Below, piece after piece: positions 7,540 to 17,905 of a stretch of DNA of 50,641 nt. Both the position numbers and the translations under genes were made by a program. Every line of letters starts with the position of its first letter. Within the stretch, counting starts at the first letter, position 1. A model generated the notes under the pieces. The model was given only the letters and a program-made list of their open reading frames with translations, had not been told where the DNA came from and did no database searches. This DNA comes from Bacteroidales bacterium (GTDB lineage Bacteria > Bacteroidota > Bacteroidia > Bacteroidales > Bacteroidaceae), in assembly GCA_015654535.1 (NCBI GenBank), contig JAATGU010000122.1, positions 1 through 50,641 on the forward strand. The letters run 5' to 3'.

Positions 7540-8594
7540 AACACAAAACAAACATATTGATTGCTGCAATACTTTTGCTATTAGCAGCTTTCTTCCTCTA
7601 TGTGGGATTGACAAGTTCAAAAGATAAAAAACAGGATGCAAAGGAAAAGGTAGAAAAGAAAGTGGACGCATTTGTGGTAAACCCATCTTTACTTATTTCT
7701 GAAATCACAGTCACAGGCTCATTACTTGCTTATGATGAAGTGGATTTAAAAAATGAAGTGGCTGGGCGGGTAGTAAAAGTTAATCTGCCAGAAGGAAAAT
7801 TTGTAAAAAAGGGAACGTTACTAGTTAAACTTTACGATGATGATTTGCAAGCTACAATGGAAAAGCTACAATCACAACTGGCTATTCAAAAACGTATTTA
7901 TAAAAGACAGACCGAACTGATAAAAGTGAATGGTATCAGCCAAAATGATTACGAGCAAACCCTCTTACAAGTGAATACTATAAAAGCGAATATCGCAGAA
8001 GAAAAAGCCTTGATCCGCAAAATGGAAGTAAGAGCTCCTTTTGATGGCACAATCGGCCTAAGAAACATTAGCATCGGTGCTGTTGTAAGTTCTTCCACCC
8101 TATTAGCTACCATAAGAACAAGTAGTAAATTGAAACTTGATTTTTATGTACCCGAGAAATACGGTTCGGAAATCACTCCCGGAATGAATGTGAAATTTAC
8201 GATGTACAACGAAGAAAAATTATATGATGCAAAGGTAATAGCTACTGAACGAGGAATTGACAATACGACCCGTAATCTAAAGGTGAGAGCCGTGATTACC
8301 ATGTCTTCTAAAGAATTGATTCCAGGAGCATTTGCCAATGTGCAATTGAGGCTAGGTGAAAATCCACATGCTTTAATGATTCCTACACAAGCAATTATTC
8401 CACAAGAAGGAGATAAGAGCGTGATTGTGGCTAGAAAAGGAAAAGCACATTTTGTGACAATAAAAACCGGTATTCGTAAATCTTCGAAAATAGAAGTAAC
8501 CGAAGGTCTTGAACCTGGTGATACAGTCATCACGTCGGGAATACTCTTCTTAAAAGAAAAATCAAAATTGTCATACACAAACATAACTAAATAA
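7536..8594 (+). CDS. RND efflux periplasmic adaptor (membrane fusion protein)
   Basis: This 352-residue protein has an N-terminal membrane anchor (residues about 7-27, no lipobox), then a split lipoyl domain (LKNEVAGRVVKVNLPEGKFV ... MEVRAPFDGTIGLRNISIG) around a coiled-coil hairpin at about 95-150, and beta-barrel and membrane-proximal domains to the end. Such adaptors link the inner-membrane RND pump to an outer-membrane channel. It overlaps the marR stop by 4 bases and is 2 bases ahead of the pump gene, so coupled expression is likely. Confidence 0.92.
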   Translation: MKHKTNILIAAILLLLAAFFLYVGLTSSKDKKQDAKEKVEKKVDAFVVNPSLLISEITVTGSLLAYDEVDLKNEVAGRVVKVNLPEGKFVKKGTLLVKLYDDDLQATMEKLQSQLAIQKRIYKRQTELIKVNGISQNDYEQTLLQVNTIKANIAEEKALIRKMEVRAPFDGTIGLRNISIGAVVSSSTLLATIRTSSKLKLDFYVPEKYGSEITPGMNVKFTMYNEEKLYDAKVIATERGIDNTTRNLKVRAVITMSSKELIPGAFANVQLRLGENPHALMIPTQAIIPQEGDKSVIVARKGKAHFVTIKTGIRKSSKIEVTEGLEPGDTVITSGILFLKEKSKLSYTNITK

Positions 8595-8596
8595 TC

Positions 8597-11500
8597 ATGA
8601 TAATTTCTGATATTGCTCTAAAACGACCCATCGGTTCTATTGTGCTAAGCCTAATTATCATACTTATGGGTGTGGTTGGTTTCAATTTTCTCGGAATACG
8701 GCTTTATCCAGCCATCGATCCTCCTGTGATTACCGTACAAACAACTTACACAGGTGCTAATTCCGAAATTATTGAATCTCAGATAACAGAACCTCTGGAG
8801 AAAGCTATTAACGGTATTGAAGGAGTAAAATCCATCTCTTCCCAATCAGCGATAGGTACCAGCAATATAACGGTAGAATTTAATCTGGGAGCTGACTTGG
8901 AAAAAGCAGCAAACGATGTGCGTGACAAAGTATCACAGGCGAGCAAAAGCTTGCCTCAAGATATTGATGCGCAGCCAACTGTTACCAAAGCAGATGCCAA
9001 TAGCGATCCTATTATCATGCTAACCGCTCAAAGTAGCTCAATGAATGCTATAGAATTGAGTGACTATGCGGAAAATGTATTGCAAGAGAAACTACAGACT
9101 ATTCCGGGTGTCAGTTCCGTGTCTATCTACGGACAACAGAGACCATCCATGCGATTATGGCTGAATCCCGATAAAATGGCAGCTTACAATCTTACCGCAT
9201 CGGATATTAACGACGCACTTGCCAAAGAAAATGTGGAAATGCCGGGAGGAAAAATACGAGGTAATGCAACCGAGCTTATTGTAAAAACTCAAGGGCGATT
9301 AACCACTGAAGAAGATTTTAACAATCTCATTGTGAAACAAACAGACAATCAAGTAGTCCGTTTGCAAGACATAGGAGAAGCCACATTGGGACCTCAAAAC
9401 GAAGAATCCGGTTCAACTATAAATGGAATCACAGGTGTAATGTTGAATTTAATTCCTCTTCCCGGAGCAAATGATATCCAGATTGCAGACGAATTCAATA
9501 AACGATTAGATCAAATAAAAAAGAACTTACCCAAAGGAGTGGATTTAAGCATCGCTCGTGATAAGTCAATCTTTGTACGGCAATCGGTAAAAGATGTGGT
9601 GGAAACTCTGATTATTGCTATCATCCTGGTAGTTCTTATTATCTTTTTGTTTTTCAGGAACTGGATCATTGCTTTACGTCCACTGCTGGACATTCCCGTT
9701 TCGCTGATCGGGACTTTTTTCATTATGTACATTTTCGGCTTTTCCATCAATGTTCTCACCCTCCTTGGAATTGTTCTGGCCACAGGACTGGTGGTGGATG
9801 ATGGTATTGTGGTAACCGAAAATATATTTAAACGGATAGAGCAAGGCATGGACAAGTGGCAGGCGGCTTTTGACGGAACACGGGAAATCTTTTTCGCCGT
9901 AATCTCCACCTCGCTGACTCTTGCCATCGTCTTTATTCCTGTGATATTTTTGGAAGGATTTACCGGCCGGCTTTTCCGGGAGTTTGGAGTCGTAGTTGCA
10001 AGTGCGGTATTAATTTCGGCTTTCGTTTCTCTGACGCTGACTCCAGTACTGAATGTTTTGTTAGGAGGCTCGGTTTCTCATCATTCCAAATTTTACGAAG
10101 CAAGTGAGCCCTTCTTTATTGGTATGGAAAAAGGATATAGACGAGTGTTAAGCTTCTTTATCCAAAACAAATGGATTGCCTTCTCTATTCTGGGATTTTG
10201 TTTGATCGTTATATTCTCTTTATCCAGATCTTTAAAATCAGAGTTGGCTCCATTAGAAGATCATAGTTACATCAGAACTTCCATCACTGCTCCGGAAGGG
10301 GCTGAATATACTACTACCCAGCATTTAATAGACAAAATAGCCAAAATTAGCATGGATTCAGTTCCTTCAGCAAAATATGTGCTTGCCCGATACGCAGGAG
10401 GAAGTAACGCAAGTGCCAACACGGGATCTGTCATGTCTTTCCTTTCTGATCCGTCAGACAGAAAAGCCACTCAACAAAATGTTTATGATAAGTTATCGAA
10501 AATCTATGCTAACGTACCGGATGCAAGGGTTATTCCAAGTCAGGAACCGACTATTTCCACATCAAACTCCAGAGGACTACCCGTTCAATTTGTACTACAA
10601 AATCTTGATTTCGATAAGTTACACAAAGTGTTACCTAAGTTTCTGGATGAAGCACAAAACAGTCCGGTGTTCAGTAATGTAGATGTGGATTTGAAATTCA
10701 ACAAACCGGAACTGAACATTACTGTGGACAGATTGAAAGCAAATAGTCTGGGAGTAAATGAAAAAGATGTATCAAATGCATTAGATCTGGCTTACAGTGG
10801 AAGTCGTTATGGATATTTCTTACAAAATAACAAACAATATTATGTTATTGGCCAAGTAGCCAGGGAAGATCGAAATGCGCCTGCGAACATTGCCTCCTTG
10901 TATGTAAGAGCCGGCTCCGGTGAAATGATACAACTAGACAATCTGGTAAAAATAGAAGAAAATAGTAATCCACCAATATTATATCATTATAATCGCTATA
11001 AATCGGCTACCGTCTCGGCTAATCTTGCTAAGGGAAAAACACTGGGAGAAGGTATTGCAGAAATGCAAAAAATAGCAGATAAATTATTGGATCCTTCATT
11101 TACCACAGCTCTATCGGGTTCATCAAGAGATTTCGCAGAGAGTAGTTCTAACATATCCTTTGCTTTGATATTAGCCTTATTGATGATTTATTTAATTCTA
11201 GCCGCCCAGTTTGAAAGCTTCCGTGACCCATTCATCATTATGCTTACCGTGCCAATGGCTATTGCAGGTGCCATGCTTTCATTATGGATTTGCGGGCAGA
11301 CGCTGAACATTTTCTCCGAAATCGGGATGATTCTACTGATTGGAATTGTAACAAAAAATGGTATTCTTATTGTAGAGTTTGCCAATCAAAAGCGTAAACT
11401 GGGTATGAATAGAAGAGTCGCTGCGTTCGAATCTGCTTCCGCCAGATTCCGCCCTATAGTCATGACTTCATTGGCTACTCTTTTCGGAGCCCTGCCTATT

Positions 11501-11641
11501 GCATTGGCTCTGGGATCGGGAGCTCAAAGTCGCGTCCCCTTAGGAATTGTGGTTGTAGGAGGTTTGCTTTTCTCGCTGATGCTCACATTATTTGTAATTC
11601 CAGTAACCTATATAGCCATATCAAGTAAAAATAAAAAATAA
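8597..11641 (+). CDS. RND multidrug efflux pump (HAE1/AcrB-like)
   Basis: This 1014-residue inner-membrane protein has the duplicated RND fold: 12 membrane helices and two large periplasmic loops. The proton-relay residues are present: Asp401-Asp402 in helix 4 (GLVVDDGIVVTEN) and Lys920 in helix 10 (GIVTKNGILIVEF), matching AcrB Asp407/Asp408/Lys940. The hydrophobic-amphiphilic (drug) subclass is supported by these residues and by the MarR regulator. It lies between its adaptor (2-base gap) and outer-membrane channel gene (3-base gap). The substrate cannot be inferred. Confidence 0.93.
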   Translation: MIISDIALKRPIGSIVLSLIIILMGVVGFNFLGIRLYPAIDPPVITVQTTYTGANSEIIESQITEPLEKAINGIEGVKSISSQSAIGTSNITVEFNLGADLEKAANDVRDKVSQASKSLPQDIDAQPTVTKADANSDPIIMLTAQSSSMNAIELSDYAENVLQEKLQTIPGVSSVSIYGQQRPSMRLWLNPDKMAAYNLTASDINDALAKENVEMPGGKIRGNATELIVKTQGRLTTEEDFNNLIVKQTDNQVVRLQDIGEATLGPQNEESGSTINGITGVMLNLIPLPGANDIQIADEFNKRLDQIKKNLPKGVDLSIARDKSIFVRQSVKDVVETLIIAIILVVLIIFLFFRNWIIALRPLLDIPVSLIGTFFIMYIFGFSINVLTLLGIVLATGLVVDDGIVVTENIFKRIEQGMDKWQAAFDGTREIFFAVISTSLTLAIVFIPVIFLEGFTGRLFREFGVVVASAVLISAFVSLTLTPVLNVLLGGSVSHHSKFYEASEPFFIGMEKGYRRVLSFFIQNKWIAFSILGFCLIVIFSLSRSLKSELAPLEDHSYIRTSITAPEGAEYTTTQHLIDKIAKISMDSVPSAKYVLARYAGGSNASANTGSVMSFLSDPSDRKATQQNVYDKLSKIYANVPDARVIPSQEPTISTSNSRGLPVQFVLQNLDFDKLHKVLPKFLDEAQNSPVFSNVDVDLKFNKPELNITVDRLKANSLGVNEKDVSNALDLAYSGSRYGYFLQNNKQYYVIGQVAREDRNAPANIASLYVRAGSGEMIQLDNLVKIEENSNPPILYHYNRYKSATVSANLAKGKTLGEGIAEMQKIADKLLDPSFTTALSGSSRDFAESSSNISFALILALLMIYLILAAQFESFRDPFIIMLTVPMAIAGAMLSLWICGQTLNIFSEIGMILLIGIVTKNGILIVEFANQKRKLGMNRRVAAFESASARFRPIVMTSLATLFGALPIALALGSGAQSRVPLGIVVVGGLLFSLMLTLFVIPVTYIAISSKNKK

Positions 11642-11644
11642 GTT

Positions 11645-12934
11645 ATGAGAAAAATACATCTATTTCTTTTATTAATGCTATATACTACTATTCAGGCGCA
11701 GAACGTACTGACACTGGACAAGGCGGTGAACATTGCACTAAAAAACAATTTCGATATATTAGTTGCCCGCAATGACGCCGATATAGCTCAATTGAACAAC
11801 ACATCTGGTAACGCAGGAATGTTACCTACAATAAATGTGAACGGTTCCGGAGATTATGCCTACAATAATATTTATCAAAAAAGTTCAAATGAGACTAATA
11901 AATATCCAACCCAATCGAGTACATATTTAACTGCTAACGCAGAACTTTCCTGGACTTTGTTTGATGGAGGAAAAATGTTTGTCACTAAAAACAAGCTGAG
12001 CCAAATTCAAGCTCTTGGTGAACTTCAGTTTCAAACTAAAGTATTGGAAACTATGTATAATGTAATTGCCGCTTATTACGATGTGGTGAGACAAAAACAA
12101 CAATTAAATTCTATAAATGAAGCCATTAACTACAACAAGGAACGTGTAACCATTGCACAAACGGGGTTTAACGCAGGCTCGCTGATAAAAACAGATTTAC
12201 TCCAAGCAAAAATAGATTTAAATGTGGAGATGGAGAATGCTATCAATCAACAATATACTATTAGTGAAGCACAAAAAATATTAAATAGTATACTGGGACA
12301 AGACCCGACTATAACTTTTGAGGTCTCTGATTCTATTCCACTCTTATATTCCCCGGATAGAAATGAATTACTTCAAAAATTGAATTCATCGAATACCAGT
12401 ATTTTGTCTTTTCAAAAACAAATTGATATCGCTCGATTGGCATTAAAAGAAAATCAAAAAGGTTACTCCCCTATTCTCAGTTTCAAAGGAGGATACTATT
12501 TATCACAAACGGTGAACTCTGAAGGATCTACTTTAAAGAATCGTTCTTACGGTCCACAAGTGGGAGCGACTCTTTCTATTCCTCTTTACAATGGCGGAGA
12601 AACTAAACGCAAAATATCAGTCGCTAAAAAAGAACTGCAATCTTCAGAGTATGATTTAGAAAATACAAAATTGCAAGTAAATACGATCTTACAAAATACA
12701 CTCACGGATTTTGAGAATCAACAACGTTTACTCCAGATTGAAAAAGACAACAATCAACTAGCCAAGGAAAACCTGGACATCTGTTTACAACGCTTACGAC
12801 TAGGCCAAACCACCTCACTAGAAGTACATCAGGCCCAAGAAAGCTATGTGCAATCTTCTACCCGTCTTATTAACTTTGAATATAATTTAAAAATTGCTGA
12901 AACAAAACTCAAACAATTAATTGCCTCTTTATAG
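11645..12934 (+). CDS. TolC-family outer-membrane efflux channel
   Basis: This 429-residue protein has a cleavable signal peptide (ending near TTIQAQN) and two TolC-type repeats of long helices with short strands (ALKNNFDILVARNDADIA; later LEVHQAQESYVQSSTRL). Three such chains form an outer-membrane and periplasmic tunnel. It is the last gene of the marR-adaptor-pump-channel operon. A terminator hairpin spans its stop codon. Confidence 0.9.
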   Translation: MRKIHLFLLLMLYTTIQAQNVLTLDKAVNIALKNNFDILVARNDADIAQLNNTSGNAGMLPTINVNGSGDYAYNNIYQKSSNETNKYPTQSSTYLTANAELSWTLFDGGKMFVTKNKLSQIQALGELQFQTKVLETMYNVIAAYYDVVRQKQQLNSINEAINYNKERVTIAQTGFNAGSLIKTDLLQAKIDLNVEMENAINQQYTISEAQKILNSILGQDPTITFEVSDSIPLLYSPDRNELLQKLNSSNTSILSFQKQIDIARLALKENQKGYSPILSFKGGYYLSQTVNSEGSTLKNRSYGPQVGATLSIPLYNGGETKRKISVAKKELQSSEYDLENTKLQVNTILQNTLTDFENQQRLLQIEKDNNQLAKENLDICLQRLRLGQTTSLEVHQAQESYVQSSTRLINFEYNLKIAETKLKQLIASL

Positions 12935-12956
12935 AAAGAACAGAAAGAGGCAATTA
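12918..12956. terminator. Hairpin spanning the end of the efflux operon
   Basis: TAATTGCCTCTTT (12918-12930) and AAAGAGGCAATTA (12944-12956) are perfect 13-base reverse complements around a 13-base loop that contains the stop codon. It lies between convergent genes and could terminate transcription from both sides. Confidence 0.65.
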
Positions 12957-13004
12957 TTGAATATTAGTATTCAAAATATAAGGAATTAAGATAGCTCTTA
13001 TTCT

Positions 13005-13511
13005 TTACATGAATTCTTTTTTGAGTTGTTCCACCCAGTCCTGTATTCGTTTGTTAGTTTTATCTGATTGATTCTCAACATCTATAGCCAATCCCAATAA
13101 ACTTTTATCTTTCAGAGCTCGCGATTGGTTAAAGTTGTAGTCTTCCGAAGAAGTTAATCCTACAAGTGTAGCTCCTGCAGACTCAAAAGCCTCAGCCAAA
13201 AGACCAATTCCATCAACAAAATTATCAGGATAATTCTGCTGATCTCCCAACCCGAAAACAGCAACCCTTTTGTCTTTCAACTTCAAGGACGTAAGCTCAG
13301 GTATTATCTCATCCCAATAGGTTGGTAATTCTCCATCAAACCAGGTAGAAGTACCAACTATTATATTATCATAAGTTTGAAAATCTTTTTGCCAAGCACT
13401 TTCTACCGGAACAATATCTATTTTAATATCGCCAAATGCTTCTTGGATTTTTCCTGCCACAGTAGCTGTTTTAGCTGTGCCTTCCCCGTAAAACAATCCA
13501 ATCTTTTTCAT
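13005..13511 (-). CDS. fldA: Flavodoxin
   Basis: This 168-residue protein matches the long-chain flavodoxin length. The phosphate loop is GLFYGEGTAKTATVA (residues about 5-19), the first flavin loop contains GTSTWFDGELPTYW and the second GLGDQQNYPDNF, providing the aromatic residues that stack on FMN. Flavodoxin is a one-electron carrier that can replace ferredoxin. It lies 59 bases after the E1 gene on the same strand, so cotranscription is possible. The phosphate loop has EGTAK where many flavodoxins have STTGN. Confidence 0.9.
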   Translation of the reverse strand: MKKIGLFYGEGTAKTATVAGKIQEAFGDIKIDIVPVESAWQKDFQTYDNIIVGTSTWFDGELPTYWDEIIPELTSLKLKDKRVAVFGLGDQQNYPDNFVDGIGLLAEAFESAGATLVGLTSSEDYNFNQSRALKDKSLLGLAIDVENQSDKTNKRIQDWVEQLKKEFM

Positions 13512-13570
13512 AACTTCTATTTCTTAATTATTTAATTTTTATTCCTTTGAGTTCATATCTGCTATCTCTT

Positions 13571-15604
13571 TCAATATTCCAAGAGTTCTTTTGCAGCCTT
13601 ATAAATTAGTTCTTCATTGGGAAGAATTGCTTTCTCGAGCTTAGGATGAAATCCCACAGGTGTAAACGTGGAACCAACTCTACGAATAGGAGCATCAAGA
13701 TAACGAAACATTTCGGTTCCGATCATTGCGGCTATTTCTGCGCCAAAACCTGAAAAGACTTTGTCTTCATGGACAATCAACACTTTACTGGTTTTCTTTA
13801 CAGAACCGAAAATCGTTTCTTTATCGAGCGGGATCAATGAACGAAGGTCAATCACTTCAACGCTCCAGTCGTGTTCTTTTGCAAGACGTTCGGCTACAGT
13901 CAGGCAGAAATGGGTGGTATTTCCATAAGTGATGATACTGAGATCGCTTCCTTCACGGCGGATCCGCGCTTTTCCGAAAGGTACTTCAAAGTCATCGGGC
14001 ACTACGCATGCTGCCTCAACTGCATTATATAATGATTTCGGTTCCAAAAATAAAGTAAATCCTTTTGATCGCAGACTGGTCCGTAATAATCCTGCGGCAT
14101 CATCTGCAAAGGAAGGATAAACAATGCGCACACCGGGAAGTGTAGTCAAAGCTCCTTCTAAGTTTTGAGAATGATACAATCCTCCTCCTATATAACCTCC
14201 CGAAGCAAGACGTACGGTGATATTTGGTGCGAACTTACCATTACTTCGCCAATACTCGTGCGTACATTCCACGAACTGTTCTATTCCCGGCCAAAAATAA
14301 TCGGCAAACTCTGCTCCTTCTATTACAACGTGTATTTTAGGATCAAAGCGGCTCATACCATTGGCCGTACCTATAATATAATCTTCCGCAATAGGAGCAT
14401 TAAACACCCGAGGTTCACCAAACTCTTGCTGCATGCCTTTCGATACATTGAACACACCTCCCTTTTCCTTATTGGCTACATCTTGTCCCCAAAGAAAAGT
14501 ATCGGGATTGTGCCGGAACTCGGCTTTCAATGTTTCATTGATAGCGGTCACTAAATTCGTCTTTTCTCCTTCTTGAGTATGCGTTCCGTCGACATACTTT
14601 TCCGGATGATAAGGCTCTGGTAATACAAAATCAAAGATCGTTTTCGGATCAGGATCCGGTGCTGCTATCGCTTTTCGATTGGCAACACTTAATTCTTTTT
14701 TAGCATCTACCTCTATTTGTTTAAGCTCTTCCTCAGTAAAACGTTCGTAACGCAACAGCATTCGCCGGAATTTATGCAACGGATCAGCTGCTTTTACGTA
14801 AGATAATTCGTTTTCATCCCGATATAAAATTTGCTTATCAGAATTGGAATGTGAACCAATGCGTACACAGTTTGCCTGAACAATCACCGGATTATGGGTG
14901 CTTATCGCATATTCCCGAGCTTCAGTCATGGCATTCATAGAATCAAAAACATCTTTTCCGTTGCAATAGATTATTTTCAGATTCTTAAATCCTAAAAAGT
15001 TAGTAGCGACTTTCCGGTTAGCTGTTTGTTCATTCTTGGGTACAGATATACCATAACCGTTATCTTGTATTACAAAAATAACAGGTAACTGTTCGGTACT
15101 TGCTCCGTTTATTGCCTCATAAACAAACCCTTCGGATGTTGCCGCTTCACCATGGGACGTGATCGCCACTCCCTTGTGACCATAATAAACCATTGCACGA
15201 GCCACACCTACAGCATGGAGATCATGCGTACCTGTTGCCGATGATACATTCTCAATATGCCACTCTGTTTTTGAAAAGTGATTGGACATGTGCCGTCCGC
15301 CGCTTGCCACATCAGTGGCTTTGGACAATCCATTCAAAATTATCTCTTCCGGAGTAATGCCAGCGGAAAGAACAGTGAGCATATCCCGGTAATAAGGGAA
15401 GAGAAAATCTTCGCCTCTTGTAAAAACTTGCCCCATGGCGAGTTGTATGCCATCATGCCCCGCATAAGGTGCATGATACGACCAACCCAATGATTGCAAT
15501 AAATAAGCTGGTGCTTTTTCATCAATTGCCCGCCCAAGCGTCATTAAATGGAACCATTTTTTGAGAGTCTCCTTATCGGTTGTCTTTATATCGAACTTTT
15601 TCAT
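13571..15604 (-). CDS. 2-oxoacid dehydrogenase E1, fused alpha and beta chains (2-oxoisovalerate type)
   Basis: This 677-residue protein joins the usually separate E1 subunits. Residues about 1-330 are the alpha chain with the thiamine diphosphate motif GEAATSEG (152-159) and DNGYGIS (181-187). About 345-677 is the beta transketolase-like part (EDYIIGTANGMS, then EGAEFADYFWP). It decarboxylates a 2-oxoacid and transfers the acyl group to E2 lipoate. Fused E1 chains of this form in Bacteroidota are usually annotated as branched-chain 2-oxoacid dehydrogenase; pyruvate as substrate cannot be excluded. It is 40 bases downstream of the E2 gene. Confidence 0.85.
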   Translation of the reverse strand: MKKFDIKTTDKETLKKWFHLMTLGRAIDEKAPAYLLQSLGWSYHAPYAGHDGIQLAMGQVFTRGEDFLFPYYRDMLTVLSAGITPEEIILNGLSKATDVASGGRHMSNHFSKTEWHIENVSSATGTHDLHAVGVARAMVYYGHKGVAITSHGEAATSEGFVYEAINGASTEQLPVIFVIQDNGYGISVPKNEQTANRKVATNFLGFKNLKIIYCNGKDVFDSMNAMTEAREYAISTHNPVIVQANCVRIGSHSNSDKQILYRDENELSYVKAADPLHKFRRMLLRYERFTEEELKQIEVDAKKELSVANRKAIAAPDPDPKTIFDFVLPEPYHPEKYVDGTHTQEGEKTNLVTAINETLKAEFRHNPDTFLWGQDVANKEKGGVFNVSKGMQQEFGEPRVFNAPIAEDYIIGTANGMSRFDPKIHVVIEGAEFADYFWPGIEQFVECTHEYWRSNGKFAPNITVRLASGGYIGGGLYHSQNLEGALTTLPGVRIVYPSFADDAAGLLRTSLRSKGFTLFLEPKSLYNAVEAACVVPDDFEVPFGKARIRREGSDLSIITYGNTTHFCLTVAERLAKEHDWSVEVIDLRSLIPLDKETIFGSVKKTSKVLIVHEDKVFSGFGAEIAAMIGTEMFRYLDAPIRRVGSTFTPVGFHPKLEKAILPNEELIYKAAKELLEY

Positions 15605-15644
15605 GGTCTTTTTCTTTAAAATGAAAAATTACTTAATTCATAAA

Positions 15645-17018
15645 TCAATCTTTCCAATTTTCCAAATAATCGGCTATACGCCGTAAGAAGTTTCCGCCAA
15701 GTGAACCGTCCACAATGCGATGATCATAAGACAATGAAAGATACATCTTATGACGAATTGCAATTGCATCTCCCTGCGGAGTAGAGATTACAGCCGGTTT
15801 TTTCTCAATATAGCCAACTCCTAAAATAGCAACCTCGGGCTGATTGATGATTGGAGTACCAAATATATTCTTAAAGGAACCAAAGTTGGTGATAGTGAAG
15901 GTCCCTCCCTGAATATCATCGGCACTTAGTTTATTACTACGGGCTTTAGTTGCCAAAGAGTCGATAGCTATCGCAAGTCCGCTAAGACTTAATTTATCCG
16001 CATTGTGTATCACTGGAACAATTAGATTTCCATCGTTGAGTGATACCGCAAGACCTACGTTTATATGTTTCTTTAATATCATCCGATAACCGTCAACCGA
16101 AGCATTTACCTGAGGGAAATCAATTAATGCTTTAGCTGTAGCCTCTACAATAGCAGGCATGTAAGTGAGACTAACACCTTCGTGGTGTAAAAAAGCATCT
16201 TTTGTCCGTGAACGCCAGTTCACCAGATTAGTTACATCAACCTCTACTACAGTGGTAACATGTGGAGATATTTTTTTAGATTCTGTCATTCGGTCAGCGA
16301 TGATACGACGGATGAAGTCCATTTCTTTTATTTCATCACCTTCCGCAGTAGCAAAAGGAGTACGTGCTACTGATTCAGTTGAAGCAGCCTTTGGTATTTC
16401 AGGGGCAGCAGCGGATGCTTTGACCTCAGCTGTAGGTTTCTCAACCGTAGCCTTAGGCTCGGTCTTCGAAGCTGGAGAAGTTACTCCTTTCTTCTTCTGA
16501 TCAACATAGTCCTTAATATCTTTTTTGCTTAGCCTTCCCAGATAACCGGTACCGGAAATGTGATCCAATTCTTCCTTTGATAGTTTAGCTTCCTGCGCGA
16601 TCTGAAGTACTATCGGAGAATACCATCTTTCTTCATCTCCTTTCGTTATTTTAGTTTCAACCACAGGGGTTACAGGTGCAGATTCTATCTTTTCTTCTGA
16701 TTGAGAAGAAGGTATATTATTATCTTTAGGGGATTCTGATATAGCATTGCTTGGGGAGTCATCTTCGGTGGCTTCACCTTCAAGCTGAACCATTGCGACA
16801 ACGGTACCTACCGGAACGGTATCACCTTCTTTAAAAAGAATTTCAAGAATCTTTCCGGCAACAGGGGAAGGGATTTCGGCACTAACCTTAGCTGTACTTA
16901 CTTCAAATAAGATGTCATCTTCATTGATAACATCCCCCACTTTTACCGACCACGACATAATAGTTCCTTCAGTAATACTTTCGCCCAATTTGGGCATCTT
17001 TATTTCAAATGTAGACAT
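15645..17018 (-). CDS. 2-oxoacid dehydrogenase E2, dihydrolipoyl acyltransferase
   Basis: This 457-residue protein shows the E2 domain order. The lipoyl domain (1-80) has the lipoylated Lys44 in STAKVSAE (canonical TDKA). An acidic linker follows, then the E3/E1-binding domain (about 130-170, SPIVLQIAQEAKLS), an Ala/Pro/Lys-rich linker, and the catalytic acyltransferase domain (about 225-457) with His433 and Asp437 in SYDHRIVDG. A single lipoyl domain is usual for branched-chain and Gram-positive type E2 proteins. It lies between the lipoate ligase and E1 genes. Confidence 0.92.
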   Translation of the reverse strand: MSTFEIKMPKLGESITEGTIMSWSVKVGDVINEDDILFEVSTAKVSAEIPSPVAGKILEILFKEGDTVPVGTVVAMVQLEGEATEDDSPSNAISESPKDNNIPSSQSEEKIESAPVTPVVETKITKGDEERWYSPIVLQIAQEAKLSKEELDHISGTGYLGRLSKKDIKDYVDQKKKGVTSPASKTEPKATVEKPTAEVKASAAAPEIPKAASTESVARTPFATAEGDEIKEMDFIRRIIADRMTESKKISPHVTTVVEVDVTNLVNWRSRTKDAFLHHEGVSLTYMPAIVEATAKALIDFPQVNASVDGYRMILKKHINVGLAVSLNDGNLIVPVIHNADKLSLSGLAIAIDSLATKARSNKLSADDIQGGTFTITNFGSFKNIFGTPIINQPEVAILGVGYIEKKPAVISTPQGDAIAIRHKMYLSLSYDHRIVDGSLGGNFLRRIADYLENWKD

Positions 17019-17114
17019 AACTTATTATATTAAGAACATTTTCATTGGTATTAACTCTGATACTTTAAACAATATACAAAACAAGAATAAGTGATAGAAT
17101 GTTTTAAAAACCAA

Positions 17115-17861
17115 TTACTTTAGTAAAGAGCCCTTGAGATTCCAATCCGAAGTGGCGTATTTTTCTTCACTTAGATGATTGATCATTATCAAATCATCCT
17201 CCTTAAAAGTATATGCTTGGTTTTCAGTTAAATTAGTAAGAAAATAATTCATAATCCTTTTCTTAAAATCATTTATAGGAAAAGGTTTAGATAGGTGGTC
17301 ACTAATATTAGTGACCGGACTTTCCACCGATTTCACCGATGCAGGGCGTTGAACAGCATCCTTATCTTTCAACTGTCCGGGATCACTATGCAAGGCAGAA
17401 TAAAGAACTTTTAGATCTGTTGAAAAAAGTAATGTGGCATGATACATTACTTTCTTCTTATGAATGCATTGTGCACTTCCGGATATTTTTAGTCCATCAA
17501 TAGTCAGTGCACGACGTTCATCAGACTTTGCATCCACTCCTATAGTGGTTAATAGATTCAGCATTTGTTTTGAAAATTTATCAAAATCTGCATTGCTGTT
17601 ATTTTCTATAAAGGTAAGATTAAGATTGCCAAGATCATGATAAACAGCTCCTCCTCCGGAAAATCTCCGTGCTATCTTTATTTGTTTTTTTCGAACAAAG
17701 TCAAGATTTACTTCTGCCCATACATTTTGATGTTTTCCGATAATTACTGACGGCTCATTCTGCCAAAGCATAAAGATATCTTCTGAAAAATAATGAAAAA
17801 GATATTCCTCAGATGCAAGATTAAAATAAGCGTCAGTACATAAATTGTTTATACAAAGCAT
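17115..17861 (-). CDS. lplA: Lipoate-protein ligase
   Basis: This 248-residue protein carries the lipoate ligase core, with RRFSGGGAVYHDLGN for lipoyl-AMP binding and later KISGSAQ with the catalytic-type Lys. It ends with the short C-terminal motif region KYATSDWNLK. It is shorter than E. coli LplA (about 338 residues), suggesting a reduced C-terminal accessory domain. It activates free lipoate and attaches it to lipoyl domains. Its place between lpdA and E2 points to the adjacent E2 as substrate. Confidence 0.88.
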   Translation of the reverse strand: MLCINNLCTDAYFNLASEEYLFHYFSEDIFMLWQNEPSVIIGKHQNVWAEVNLDFVRKKQIKIARRFSGGGAVYHDLGNLNLTFIENNSNADFDKFSKQMLNLLTTIGVDAKSDERRALTIDGLKISGSAQCIHKKKVMYHATLLFSTDLKVLYSALHSDPGQLKDKDAVQRPASVKSVESPVTNISDHLSKPFPINDFKKRIMNYFLTNLTENQAYTFKEDDLIMINHLSEEKYATSDWNLKGSLLK

Positions 17862-17905
17862 CCTATTCCATTTATTATAAATCGTAAAAGATCACAGCCT
17901 TTACA